A DNA stretch of 64,000 bases, from the NCBI GenBank assembly GCA_958299035.1, contig CATQJL010000001.1, forward strand, positions 83,081,071 to 83,145,070, given 5' to 3'. A model generated the notes under the pieces. The model saw only the letters and a program-made list of their open reading frames with translations, made no database searches and was not told where the DNA came from. This document shows positions 21,894 to 33,255 of the stretch, piece by piece. Every line of letters starts with the position of its first letter. Within the stretch, counting starts at the first letter, position 1. The position numbers and the translations under genes are program-made. The stretch comes from Cylicocyclus nassatus (taxonomy: Eukaryota > Nematoda > Chromadorea > Rhabditida > Strongylidae).

Positions 21894-23060
21894 AGGCAAT
21901 GTCCTGATATCCGCATTCAGGTGCGTCTAGGCACCTTTCCTAAGTATTTAGCGGACGATTTGCCTCTATTCGCAAGGTCTTGAGCGCGGACCCGTCCAAT
22001 ACGGTAGCGAAGTTTGGTCTGAAGGCAGTCTCCGCACCAAAAGTGACTCTGAGTTTTTGTGCTTACCTGGGCCTATTCATTATGCTGAATCCGAAAATCT
22101 ACATTGAAGAGGGCAAAAACGGCGAATAAAGGCTCTAACGCAGGAGGGAAATCAGCTCCTACTTTGTAAGTCAATCTCTCAGCTTCTGGAGCGATCTTCT
22201 CAGTTTCGATTGAGTCACGCTTTCGCAGTTGACCGGTGGCATGTTAAAGGCAGCGTACACCCAAAATTTCACCTTCGATGTTTTTGTCATTCTGGGGCCT
22301 TTCCGTGCCGCTGATTACAGTTATATCATTGAAATCCTCCAAAAGTCCCAACCCCGATTTCCGGGGACCCTCTCTTCAGGGGCGGACGAGTTTCGAACTG
22401 CTCGTCCTCGTCGGCTCGCCAGCAGCTGCAACAGCATGACAGCCTGCAGTTGCAACTGCGACTGCTGCATATGCTGTCGTGGTTCGTCGCTCGAAGGAGG
22501 CGTACCGCAAAAAGCAACTGCACTGCTGCAACTGCAGTTGCAGATGCAACAGCATTGCAACAGCAACTGCAATGGCAACTGAAGCTTACGCTGTCGTGGA
22601 TTCGTCCGGAGGAGGCGGAGTGAAAGAAAGGGGCGGAGTGAAAGGAAATTGAGGGGGGTTTTCTCCGCTCAGAAGCAACATTGGGAGACCGGACCAACGC
22701 AGTTGGTCTTCTTCTGGGCCCAGTATATACTTGGTATAGAAAGACCTAGGAAATTCGGTAACTTAGATTTTGGGTGTACGCTGCCTTTAAGGCGGCTAGA
22801 AACCCAAAGTACGCGAAAGGGGAGAGCCCCGCCCACCTGCTGTTTCCTCCCTTGCGTTAGAGCTTTTCGCCGTTTTCGCGCTTTCCAGTGTGTTTCGGAT
22901 TCAGCATAGCGAATAGGCCCGGTAAGCACAGAATCTCAAAATCGACTTTGTTCCGGGCGCTGTCTTCAAACCAAACTTCGCTACCGTGTTAGGCGGGTAC
23001 GCGCGCAAGACCAGTTGTCCGCTGAATACGGTACTTAGCAAAGGTGCTTGGACGCTGCCT
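21894..23060. mobile_element. TTAA-family foldback element IV, unit 1 copy
   Basis: Begins AGGCAATGTCC after TTAA (21890-21893) and ends GGACGCTGCCT. Arms pair over about 200 bp: AGCGAAGTTTGGTCTGA at the left against its complement near 22970, and GCTTACCTGGGCCTATTC against GAATAGGCCCGGTAAGC. The same element is in unit 2 at 47031-47646, so it predates the duplication. It is enlarged here by the nested insertion 22248-22786. Confidence 0.7.
22248..22786. mobile_element. TTAA-family MITE nested in foldback IV
   Basis: Ends AGGCAGCGTACACCCAAAAT and ATTTTGGGTGTACGCTGCCT, with TTAA on both sides (22244-22247, 22787-22790). Unit 2 reads ATGTTCAGGCGGCTAG there (about 47347), the unoccupied site. 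The interior has dense GCAACTGCAGTTGC-like words (22425-22580) that generate spurious ORFs. Confidence 0.8.
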
Positions 23061-23615
23061 CCAAGGATAGGAACATATTAACACAGAGGCCGTCAAATTC
23101 GTTTCGGGCGAGGAGTCGATAAAGACGTTTTCCAAATTTTCGAGAGCTTACAAAACCTGAAGGGTCTGGCGAGAGCAACGAAAGAAATTTTTGCAAAGCT
23201 AGTTCGGATTTTTTATTTGAAAAATTACTTGATTAATTACATGCGGAAACAGATCATTTGCAACTTCACAACTCATGCAGGCCCTTTTAAACTTGCAAAA
23301 TATTGGGAAGGTGGAGCAGCGCTCCACGTATGCAACTTTGCAAACGGTAGTAAAATACATCTACAACAAAATACATTTGAGATCAACATAGGTTATGACG
23401 ATAAACATAAACAACTGTTTAAAACATGTTTCCAGTGGATAAAGAAGTTACAATGCAAATGCTACAGACCCTTCTGTACAGGCGAGGTTTCATACATATT
23501 GAGTTTCAAAGCAGAATATGCGCCTAATTCCGGGAAAGAAAACGTTTAACTCATGCTCTCAATTGCATGGATTTTGTGTAAAGCTAAACGTGCTCTGCTC
23601 ATTTCAGATCCTGAG

Positions 23616-23739
23616 TGTGCGATTGCACACACTGCGCGTCCCACGAAATGGATATTCTATGTGAATAACCCAAAACACACATGCAACTAACAAAATCTAG
23701 GATGACACGGGCTAAGTATTCAGTGTGTGCGATCACACA
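23616..23739. mobile_element. Short MITE with TGTGCGAT ends (unit 1, Y side)
   Basis: TGTGCGATTGCACACACTGC at the left and GTGTGTGCGATCACACA at the right. Same family and context as 5101-5262, 36987-37147 and 48172-48327. Confidence 0.6.
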
Positions 23740-24068
23740 TATCAGGATACGGCAGGAAACAGCGAACCCGCAACCGGTTGAGCAGAAGTTGCACATTAGT
23801 AAACATAGGACATTTGGCATTTGGCGTCGCGTAAGCGAAGTCGTTCCTGGCGTCTGCGCTGGTCGCGATTCTTACGTTTTCATTCTTCACTCTAAAACAA
23901 AAAAAAATTGTGATTATATTTTATCCGTTACTGGTCACTAAATTTATGTGATAATTGATATTCTCGAGGTTTGCATACGTAACACCAATGTCAAGCGCTC
24001 TTCTTTTAGTTTACGCCCTTTCCGAACCGGTTGCGATTATCCAACAACTCAAGTATGGCGTCCCCTAG

Positions 24069-26638
24069 CTCAGACAATTCACGGGAGCTTCCCGAAAACA
24101 AGCCATTTTGGCAAACTTCCCGAAGAACTCATTTAACACAGAGGTGAATGGAAGCGCAAAAATGGGAGTTTCCAGAAAACTTTGACGTCAGGAGCAACGC
24201 AGTTAGGAACTTCCCGAGGATTTCCTCGGGAAGTATCTATAAATGCGAAACTTTCCGAAAGCTTTCAAGAAAAGGGAATTTTCCGAGAGCTTCGCGGTGT
24301 TTCGTAATAACGCTACGTTCATTTTAATGACTGAAGTGTCGTAAAAAGTCACAGAGTCTTCATCAAACTTATGTAATGGTCAGTGCGATATCTGTTTTAG
24401 CGCAAGTGGGGTACTTGTAGTGGGGGGGGGGGCAGCCAACATGAACGATAGGTTGTGCCAGCCATATGCGTTGCGTAGGTCAAATATTTTTCAGATTCTA
24501 TATTTACGTTATGATGGCATTAAGGAATTCGGAAAAAACGCTGGGAACTTAACGGGCCTTGATCTTTACTTTTCGACAACATTTTCAATCCAGTAAAGAG
24601 CATATCGCTTCAAAACATAAGACTTAATGCGCGGTATATTGACACCCGCAGGAGTACAGTATGCTTATTTCCAGCTATCGTTCATCTTGGCACGTACCCC
24701 TTGTAGTGTTTCTTTTCTATCGTCCTCTCGTTTTATTCTGTAAATTGACTTTCTTCTCTTCTTTTCATGTGGCATTATTCAAATTTATTTGCATCACTTG
24801 TCGATAAGGGTGAAGTGACTTCTTGCTTGTTACTTTGCACATCATAATTATCGTCCTCTGTCGCAGTGCGAGGTGTGAACCTATGACCCAGAGCCAAAAC
24901 AAGCAAATAGATGATCCGATTATCGAATTACCTCAATGTATGTGCGACCATCTATTGTACAGCTCTTTGCGAGTGCGGCTGTTATGATCCACCATGTAAT
25001 AAGTAAATGACTCCTTTTGACTTTACATTTACTCACGACTTTTACGTATTTCGAAATCCTTCTAAATGTGACTTTGTGCTGTTTTGTATATAAAGAGGAG
25101 AACATGAATTCAGGCAAGTCTTTTTCAGCGTCTGATTCTCCTTGCTTTCTTTTCTGTATTTCGTAACAGTGCACTTGCGCTATTTCTAGTCTTCTATTGC
25201 CAGTATTGCTAGTCTGTCAATTTGTTGTAGACGGTGAAAGTTTAGCAGTTCAAATTGTGTAAATAGGAGTGTTATCTTAGGTAGTATTTAGGCTCTGGTT
25301 CCTAGTTGAGTGCTTGTAATTTCGATCTTTTCTCCTTGCTAGTGAAGCAGTTATGTGAAGGTGCTATATGTGCGTGCGCTTCGGGAATGCACCGCGGTTT
25401 CCCGCGATTTGATGATTTTTAAACTGCGCTTACGATTCTTTGTATATTTCATTTCTTCCTTCCTCTTTTCTAGCGTGAATTTTTCAGAGCAAGGGCAATA
25501 ACCGAATATAGTCGCGAGCAAATAGTTCTAGGCTTCTACTTTGAGGGCACAAGTCGACTTTCAGGTGAGCGTGATTGCCCTTTATTTGACACTAGTTATG
25601 CTTCAGCTCACTTCTATGATAATGTTTCTTTCTCTTTTTTGATTTAGCACTGCTTTTCTTACTGAAGCTGTAACCAGCAAATTTCTCTTTTTCCAATGTG
25701 CATTGTTTTCAGTGCGCTGGCATTCACCAACAATAGACGAGACCAACAGAGCAAAAAACTTTCTACTGCGGCCAAATCAGGACCTGTATCGCAGAAGCAC
25801 TATAAGTTTTCCAGAATCGTCTTTTACCTCTAAATTCAGTTTTACAGCGAGGATGTTATTATCGCCGTTATTATCGCCTCAACCAAGGAAAACCTGTGCC
25901 TTCAAAGGTTCAAACTTAGTCTCAGTTGTTTTTATACTAAAAATTTGTTTTCTAGAAATACAAGGCTGCGCAGGTCGGATTTGGTAGAGAGGACAAGGCA
26001 AGTATGACGAAGTCAGAATGGAAGAGGAAAGCGCTACACAGTAGTGGAATTTGATCCTGTCGCTGTCCTGTTTGATTCTGATGCTTAATTTCTGATCCAT
26101 CATAAGTCTTCTCATGTAACATCGTGCCTTTGCCTCATTAGTTACATTTTTTTTCAGTAATCACTGCTTCATTTATATTCAGTACATGCTTACTTCATAT
26201 CTCACTGTCAATATGATACTCCTTACGCATTACTCGGGCACTATTGTAATTCGATCTTTTAAGAACTTGAAGAAATCCTCCCATTCCCATCCATCGATAT
26301 GTTATATCTACTGCATAACAATAAATGATGGAGCATAACTGTTTTTGCGTATAACTACTACTAGTGCTCCACCCTTACTACTACACTAGTTTGAGTAGCT
26401 ACTAAGGGTGCGGCTTTATTAAGTAGCAGGATTCATCATCAACGTTCGGTGCAGCTACGCAGAGCCAATCTGAAGCCCTCAGGAAGTTCTGTAGATAAGT
26501 TTTCGGGAGATTTCCCACTTCATGCGAACTTCCCGAGGACTTTTTTGCAAACTTCCCGAGCGCTTCACGGGAACTTCCGCAGGTGACCCGAGGAAAGTTC
26601 CCTCACAGACCTCGGGAAGTTCCCATGGATTGTCTGAG
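24069..26638. mobile_element. 2.57-kb element with CTCAGACAAT ends and CTTCCCGA subterminal repeats
   Basis: Ends CTCAGACAATTCACGGGA and GGATTGTCTGAG are inverted, with TAG on both sides (24066-24068, 26639-26641). Unit 2 lacks the block: near 48.65 kb it reads CCCCTATGCGCC. Both ends have many copies, in both orientations, of AACTTCCCGAG-like words (24089-24300, 26490-26630), as expected for transposase-binding subterminal repeats. A smaller element with similar ends lies at 61312-61703. No transposase motif is seen; two candidate exons lie inside. Confidence 0.75.
25488..25987 (+). CDS. Candidate two-exon ORF carried by the 2.57-kb element
   Basis: Exon 25488-25564 follows TTTTTCAG and ends TTTCAG|GTGAGC. 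The next starts at 25713 after TTGTTTTCAG and runs to a stop by 25987. The join keeps frame and reads ARAITEYSREQIVLGFYFEG, then VRWHSPTIDETNRAKNF. I do not recognise the product. It could be a captured host fragment, a decayed transposase piece or chance; no start codon was fixed. Confidence 0.25.
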
Positions 26639-26771
26639 TAGTGCGCCTGTTTGCTTGCTAACTGCAAGAAATCTTATTCACAAAAATATTTAGCCAAGAG
26701 ATCGTGAGGACTACATGTAGCCGGAGGTGGGGATCTCGCGCAGACATCTGCAACAAGTACGCACTCGCATA

Positions 26772-27792
26772 TTAGAAAGTGCGCATGTCGGATGTCCGCG
26801 CGGAACTCTTGGTGATATATAGCCCAGAGTTGGTGAAAATGAGGCTGGCATCTAGTCGGACGTTGCCAAACGTAGTGCGGATTGTGGAAGATGAACGCGC
26901 CAGCCATTGTCCCATTTCACAATGCAGCAAGTCCTTGATAAGACCTGTAACATCTTCACTTGGATGTATCTTGTCTCTATCGTTGATATAACATTACCTC
27001 CCTCACATTTCCTTTTATGGCTTTCATTTCACGCTCCAAGGCAGCCCAGCTGTTAGGAGTAAACAAAATTGTCTCATGTTTACGAGCTTCACAGTTCGCA
27101 CAGCTACACTTTTGAGAGCCGCAAGCCTTGCAATCTCCACAGGTGACAGGATTCGGACACGGCTCCCTTCCATACTCTTCGAACCTAAGCAGAAGATTTG
27201 AGCCACTCAGTTTGAGAGTACACTATGTTGAACACACTGCAGGGTCAATATTGAAAAAGCTTACCAGTAAAACCCACTCCAGCACTCTTTTATGCCGCCT
27301 TCTTTCCACTGTACCCAATCGCCTACTTGAAAACCTGCCGAGCACATCATTGCAAGGTCGGGAAGGTTATAAAACTGCAAAGTCCTAATTATGTTATCAC
27401 TTGAAAAGTCTGCACTATCTCACCTCGGCTTCTCTTCGAAGGCTTTCTCGCGCTTCTATACTCGATGGAAGAACAATGTCTCCATCTCTCAAATAATTCA
27501 GAACCTTGAAAAGATAGCTCTCTTCAGATGTTATACTGAAAGGATAAAACTAGAATAGCACTTTTTCGAAGTAAGTTGGGTCTCGGCCACAAACAGCTCT
27601 TCCCGGTTACGCCAGCGATTGGAAACCATTGCGGAGAGTACCTTTGAGATTACGTTCTTGTGACGAAGGCTAGTGTTGAACCTTAAACCTTACAGTGTTA
27701 TCCAATCTTGTTAGTGTGGATACTGTGGTTTCGAAAATCGTGCCACCCACGTTGATTTTGATTCGTCCTCCCTTTCGTTCGCCCTCTTCTAC
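26772..27792 (-). pseudogene. Y1: broken KCTD-like BTB gene, type Y
   Basis: Exons on the minus strand: 27792-27694, 27641-about 27562, 27504-27424, 27374-27265, 27184-26998, and a C-terminal block ending at a stop at 26772. Recognisable parts are RIKINVGGTIFETTVSTLTR, VLSAMVSNRWRN, VLNYLRDGDIVLP, FYNLPDLAMMC and the QVGDWVQWKE motif. The Cys-rich exon 6 and a tail, DVTGLIKDLLHCEMGQWLAR, follow. Two lesions are seen against Y2. The leader codon that is ATG in Y2 is ACG here. Exon 3 has lost one base near 27590 (TCTCGGCCAC against TCTCGATCCAC), which shifts frame inside the BTB core. The gap between exon 6 and the tail is only about 20-30 bp, short for an intron. Confidence 0.75.
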
Positions 27793-28223
27793 CTGGAACT
27801 ATTTGGACAGTGGAAATTTGAGTACAACTTTGTGAGCATAAAAAGAAACTTACCAGACTCGTTCCCCCAATTCTACGAGAGCCGTGCGACTTTGCTCAGT
27901 ATCAACGAAGATCTACGCAGGGCCGTCTAGACGACTGTACTTTGTGCGGGTCCCACCTCGAACGCCCCATATTAGGACATTGTTGTCTTTCTCAGGTAAT
28001 GGCTTAAACCTCACGAACTTGGTGACACCCTAATAAAGGATTGTGCAAAAAATAATTGGTGACGACGCCGTGTAAGATAGTACAATAATCGCCATACAGC
28101 GTATGCGTATCAAAGGTGGCCATGATTCGATGAATATTTGTTTGCCGGGAGGGAGGAGGGAGAGAGGGAGTTGAGGTTGGGTACTTTCTGCTTGTTGTCA
28201 GTTAACCTCTATTGGTATAATCT
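27793..28223. other. Upstream region of Y1
   Basis: Contains the TTTGTGCGGGTCCCA leader motif shared with other array genes (about 27937), and a purine-rich GGGAGGGAGGAGGGAGAG run near 28147. No gene seen. Confidence 0.4.
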
Positions 28224-28389
28224 TGATTCAACTGGATTGACGGCTGGAAGGCGGGGCTTCATGACCTAGTGAAGGCTAGAGAATGATCAAAGAGCATGCA
28301 CGTGAGAGAGACGCAGACTGCGTCGCGGACACGAGCGGCCTTAATTAGGTCACAAAGCCCAGCCTTTTAGCCGCCAACCCAGTTAAATC
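28224..28389. mobile_element. AAGGCGGGGC MITE, copy 1
   Basis: An imperfect hairpin whose ends are TGATTCAACTGG and CCAGTTAAATCA, with AAGGCGGGGCTT near the left and TTAATTAGGTCACAAAGCCC near the right. Five copies occur in the window, beside Y, Z and V genes. Confidence 0.65.
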
Positions 28390-29977
28390 AAAGGTTACAT
28401 ATTAGTGCAACTATGAGATTCTGCCGTAGCATCAAGAGGGCATTACCGTAACTTAGCGAGTGGTTACGGTAGTAGCCATGTACCTCCTACATGTAGCTCC
28501 TCAAATAGCGTTCCTAGGCAAACCTTCTCAATGTTGAACTACCATGACCACATTAGAGGGCACTAACATGCAGAGCAAAAATCGTACTTCGTAAAAGCAT
28601 ACGAAATATTTGATGTGAACCAGTTCGCAAAATTTTGGGTAGAGATCCATGGTCTTGGTTAACTTTCCTTTTTACACACACGTGACTTGACGGTGTATTA
28701 CTGATGAAACTATCTATTCACTAAATAGTGTCCCACTAGAAAACTTTTTGAATTAATGAACACATTTTATCGGGAATTGAAGCAAAACCGGTAAATTGGT
28801 CTCACCAAATAAATCGTGTAAACCGAACCAAGACCTAATCTAACCGAGTGAACGGACGAAGAAGCATACGTGCATGAGATGAGGTATGTGACACACTCTT
28901 AGTAAAGCTACTGACTTATGACTAGCAATTCAACCCTGAACGTATGCTCAGTACCGTGTTCGAGGCTCTGATTGGGCCGTACGCAAAAAGTCCGGGCATA
29001 AGTTCGGAAGTAATATTTTCATCCTATCCTCTCTCCAAATAACCAGATCTGAGAAAGTACTGCAGATTGAAGAAGGTAAGAGTAATACTGCAAAGAGTAG
29101 GGATAGGGATAGATACGACTTTCTCGACTCAAAGTGAGACGCTTGCGAATACCGCTCATATCTTTGCAAAAAAGACGGTCACCTGAATTGGGTGACAGAA
29201 CCGTAGTGTAGCCTGATGAGATCTGGATCCGATAGCATCGTTTGATTCAGCATGAAGAAGCGCATCCTCTGACGTATAAAAGTATATGTAGTCACGATAG
29301 GCGCACGATAGACAGCCACATCTCACGAGTCTTTTCATATGCTTTGCAGCTTCAAAAGATATCAATGTACTATTTGGGCGGATGGCGTATGCCTGGCCTC
29401 TAGAGCGCGATCGGGTCGTGGGTACGGTGGGTAAGTGTCTCCACTCACAAGCCACTCTCGCTCTAGAAAGCAGGCATGGTCCGCCCAAACAGCACTTTTT
29501 ACGTCTAGAAAAGCGGGTTATTGGTGTCGTTTGAAGCTGTAAATCACAGTCTTGGACTTAGCTCATCCCGGAGAACCGAGAACGATGAATATCCCAAAGT
29601 CGTCATTCTGCCGAGCCGCTACCTATAAGCACAAACACTGATTGGTTTACCGTAAGCGGACGCTGTATTTACTTGCGAGAGCTAGTTCCGTGCACATATC
29701 GTATCCAAACAGGTGCTTCTGTGTGAAAAAAGACTAGCCTCGTTCAGCTGATCGACGATGCCCCTGGCCAATTCCGTCCACTCTGAAGCAAGATATGGTT
29801 ACGCTACAGTAATATCATTTATTTTAGGTGACCGCCGCGTCTTTTTTGCAGACATAATGAGCGGGTGTGTTGTAGACAAATTACTTCGCGCATCAAATGA
29901 CATAAGCGCCATCTGATTTATACATCGTAAAAAAAAGTAAAGGGTGAAATGCCATTAATACTATCATAATTATTATA
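28390..29977. other. Intergenic, conserved with 50384-51700
   Basis: Long non-coding similarity to unit 2, including the AGAAAGCAGGCATG/AGAGGGCAGACATA stretch. A TTAA-family fragment lies near 29560-29630 (ends GCCGAGCCGCTACC), inverted relative to the copy near 51388. No gene is supported. Confidence 0.4.
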
Positions 29978-30339
29978 CAGGGTTTCCAAAAAAATGTATC
30001 CACTGTTTGATTGTAAATAACTCTCTTGTGATGAAGTGTTACGGAAAGCTTTAGGTACCATTTTGTAGAGCGAGGATCAACTTAGATTTGAACTATAGAA
30101 CGAATCATCCATCTCTCTTTATTACTGTAGGATTAAGGTAGAGACTTCAAAAAGGGTTTTGAGCCATGAAAGACCATATTTTGCCTCAGAAAGGAAACAA
30201 AACAGTTTGAAAACTTTTACACTAGGCATAGGAATAATAATCATACTTTATTCGCCCCATACTGCAAATCTAAGTTGAAGCCAGCTAGCTCTACAAGGCG
30301 CTTACCGCTTCTCGAAAGACCTCATAATAAGAAAGTTAT

Positions 30340-30604
30340 AGTGCCGACATTGTCGGCACTTCCTAACAACCGTATCTCTACTGTTACCGAAGTATCTCAC
30401 AGGTCATGCCATAAGCATGACCTGCTGTGATAGTTTGTTATGTTACTCTACCACGCCTATTATCGTTAGCATTCTACCACTGCACTAATACGTGCTCGTC
30501 GTCTGACTTAATAAAGCTACTATAGCTAATGTGTTCTGTATAACACACATCAAGAAGCGCTAATTCGCCTTAGGCCACAGAAAGGCCTAGGAACCACCGA
30601 TACA
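30340..30604 (+). repeat. Left LTR
   Basis: 265 bp, beginning with the palindromic word TGCCGACATTGTCGGCA. It matches the right LTR closely except near GACCTGCTGTGATAG (right: GACCTTTTTTTGATAG) and a short duplication of TTACCGAA in the right copy. Confidence 0.85.
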
Positions 30605-30635
30605 TTTGGTGCATCGGCCAAACACGACCGATATC

Positions 30636-31682
30636 ATGCCCCACTTCCAAGGAGGACAGCGGAAGCCACAAGAAAGTGATGCGACTCTTCATCTCATCAT
30701 AAAGGACCTGAAGACGTACACCAAGAATCTCGCGGACATACTGCAGAAATACCAGCTCTATGGTGAGAAAATTACTCTTCCAGATGACGAACAAGAACGA
30801 CAGGAGTTCTGCCTACACCATCTGGACCTACTACCAATATGCATCATGGAAATCAAAACCGGCAAAAACCAGCTGGAATCAAAAATTGACGTCATGTGGA
30901 AGCACTACAAGGAAAGCTCCGAAATGATGAGACAAGCCATGGCAAAGGAAATGGACGCGCTCCAAGAACAGATAAGATTTTTTCGAATAGCCGTCAATGC
31001 TCAGATGTTTACGTTTGAGCTAGAAATGCTCGCTACAGATATTGAGATAGAACTGGCCGCAATAGGAAGTAGAAGAAGATTTGCAACAAAAAATCAAAGT
31101 AGCATTAGGAAGGTTCTACACAGACACATACTGCATGCCGGATTTCCATACGCTGAAGAAAAAGCAAGTCACACTGCAAACGATAAGCCAGACGAACATA
31201 GCAATGAGGAGAAGATTAGTGAAAATGATGGATATCGCGAGTTCGAGGCTGAAGACACTGATATACTACCAGCTGTTGCAGATGAGAGCCTGACCTTTGC
31301 ACAGGTCACACTACCAGGATTGCCTCTGGCAAAGGCATGCAATAATATCAGTGAAGAACGCCAACTTCAGAAGTTACGATCATATAAGAACAATGAGAAG
31401 AGAGGAATTTATGAACTTCATCCAGTACCAGTGCCAGTGAAGATCAGTTTAATAACACTTTCCATTGGCCTGCACTACAATTTAGATCTATCTACTTCAC
31501 TTTTTAGCAGCCGCTACACAAGAAGGATCCCTGTGTTCAGTCGCGTTCCGGTGCAACGACGACCATTACGAGACCCGGACAAAGGCACCGCTTCATGGAT
31601 AAATGTTGTTGTATTACTAAATCTGCATCACTTTTCAATTCATTTGTCCATTCCTCTTGCCGGGCGGAGTGTGCCGGTATAA
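30636..31682 (+). CDS. Single ORF of the LTR retroelement, possibly gag-like
   Basis: The open frame begins just inside the left LTR. The first ATG is at 30636 (MPHFQGGQRKPQ); it ends at 31682, about 348 codons. The N-terminal half is charged and helical (KDLKTYTKNLADILQKYQLY; then WKHYKESSEMMRQAMAKEMD), as in retroelement gag or accessory proteins. The middle is acidic. The C-terminal part (RYTRRIPVFSRVPVQRRPLR) is basic. No zinc knuckle, protease DTG or polymerase YxDD is present. Gag is my best guess from position and composition only. Confidence 0.5.
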   Translation: MPHFQGGQRKPQESDATLHLIIKDLKTYTKNLADILQKYQLYGEKITLPDDEQERQEFCLHHLDLLPICIMEIKTGKNQLESKIDVMWKHYKESSEMMRQAMAKEMDALQEQIRFFRIAVNAQMFTFELEMLATDIEIELAAIGSRRRFATKNQSSIRKVLHRHILHAGFPYAEEKASHTANDKPDEHSNEEKISENDGYREFEAEDTDILPAVADESLTFAQVTLPGLPLAKACNNISEERQLQKLRSYKNNEKRGIYELHPVPVPVKISLITLSIGLHYNLDLSTSLFSSRYTRRIPVFSRVPVQRRPLRDPDKGTASWINVVVLLNLHHFSIHLSIPLAGRSVPV

Positions 31683-31740
31683 CCGACCCCCTTTCTATCG
31701 CACAGATATATGTTGTACTTTCTCCTCTCGCTGGCCGGAG

Positions 31741-32014
31741 TGTGCCGACATTGTCGGCACTTCCTAACAACCGTATCTCTGCAGTTACCGAATTACCGAA
31801 GTACCTCACAGGTCATGCCATAAGCATGACCTTTTTTTGATAGTTTGTTATGTTACTCTACCACGCCTATTATCGTTAGCATTCTACCACTGCACTAATA
31901 CGTGCTCGTCGTCTGACTTAATAAAGCTACTATAGCTAATGTGTTCTGTATAACACACATCAAGAGGCGCTAATTCGCCTCAGGCCACAGAAAGGCCTAG
32001 GAACCACCGATACA
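31741..32014 (+). repeat. Right LTR
   Basis: 274 bp, starting TGTGCCGACATTG. Its high similarity to the left copy suggests recent insertion. Confidence 0.85.
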
Positions 32015-32058
32015 GTTATTAACAATCAAACAGTGGATACATTTTTTGGGCCACCCTG

Positions 32059-32847
32059 TATATGCTATTTCGCAACCGAAATTCAATTTTGCATTCTCGC
32101 TGTACAGTACTTACCTTCGAGCGGAACAATTCGCGTCGTCGGCTAGGTATGGGGTGAATCAAGAGTGTAAAACTAAATCTTTGCCACGAATAAATCGCAT
32201 GATCTACCGCTTAGACGATGGTTTGGTTAGGACTTCCTATTCTGTTCCACGTAAGATCCAGGTACGCAAATTTGCCTTAATCGCCTTCAAATGAAGAAGC
32301 ACAACTATTGAGCTTAGTTCCTCTAATACTCCAGCTTTGTAGGTTCTAACAATTTTTTTTATCTTCAGTGGGTCTAAAAACCCAGTGTATTATGCAGTAA
32401 GCTATGGCGCACGAATTAGTGCGGTACGCTGGAAAAACATCGTACAGAACTATTACAATGAGCAATGTATTGAAATGATCTATTACCAGTAAGAAGCACA
32501 ACACTAAATCACGCGACCCAAAGCCTCGAGGATTAGAGGAGAGCATGAAAACAACAGGAAGAATATAAAGACGTCATGATCTCTTGAAAAAAAGAGCTAT
32601 TCAAAAACACAGCTTACGTGGCTTTTTGGCATGATGATCACGGATATCGTTATATTTCGCAGGTTATAATAAGTCCGTAGGTGCTCTTGAATAAAAATTT
32701 CAAAAATCGTTGTGAGAGGGTTCTTCAGCATGCAAATTAAAGGTTTTTTAACCGCATTTACATTGATTTGTTGTTAGTGGCATAGTGTAGTCTAGTGTAG
32801 GTATACTGTAAGAAGTTTTTTTTGTTTAGACTTGTTGTTCTGTTTAC
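32059..32847. other. Intergenic, no gene seen
   Basis: Parts parallel 51700-52070 in unit 2. AT-rich with only short, unconserved ORFs. Confidence 0.4.
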
Positions 32848-33255
32848 AGGCAGCGGCTCGGGAAAATCGCAAGTGGGGGATTTCCACAACTACAGGCTTT
32901 CTGGACCAGCTGAGTCAGGTACTGTGCTTGAGAAGTCAAAAGAGTGCTTTTTTTGGCGTTTCCCTGGCTTGGTGACTGCTGAAGAGGCGGAGCGAGGGAT
33001 TATCGTCAACTGTATCGTATTGATTGCGCTGATCAGCCAATTGCCTCCCAAATAGGTGAAGTTACATATCATGCAGTCACTTGGCGATTATGGCGGGAAT
33101 CCCTCGCCCCGCCTCTCCAGCAATCTGCAAGGCCGGTAAACTCCAGAAAAAACAACATTTTTGTGACATTTCAAGCACAATACCTAACTCAGTTGGTTTA
33201 GAAGGCCATGTAGTCGTAGAAATCTCCCACTTGCGATTTTCCCGAGCCACTGCCT
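32848..33255. mobile_element. TTAA-family foldback element V
   Basis: Begins AGGCAGCGGCTCGGGAAAA and ends TTTTCCCGAGCCACTGCCT. Flanks are TTAC on the left and TTAA on the right. The arms pair through GCAAGTGGGGGATTTC and GAAATCTCCCACTTGC and continue inward. A relative, split by another transposon, lies at 38193-41470. Confidence 0.75.

Larger units (their letters stand above)
30340..32014 (+). mobile_element. Small LTR retroelement (TRIM/LARD-like) with one ORF
   Basis: Two direct repeats, 30340-30604 and 31741-32014, bound a 1.1-kb interior. GTTAT flanks the whole unit (30335-30339 and 32015-32019), a 5-bp target duplication. The repeats start AGTGCCGACATTG / TGTGCCGACATTG and end CCGATACA. 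TGGTGCATCGGCC just inside the left repeat could be a primer-binding site. There is no protease, reverse transcriptase or integrase, so it is non-autonomous. Five-bp duplications suit BEL/Pao or gypsy types; I cannot decide which. Confidence 0.8.
29978..32058. mobile_element. Mariner-like MITE split by an LTR retroelement
   Basis: Left end CAGGGTTTCCAAAAAAATGT and right end (inverted) CAGGGTGGCCCAAAAAATGT continue into a shared GTATCCACTGTTTGATTGT. TA flanks each end (29976-29977 and 32059-32060). Removing the LTR element leaves about 400 bp, a non-autonomous TA-target element. Confidence 0.8.

Noticed and set aside
22229..22697. Cys/Gln-rich ORFs on both strands
   Set aside because: They come from GCAACTGCAG-type repeats inside a TTAA-flanked MITE.
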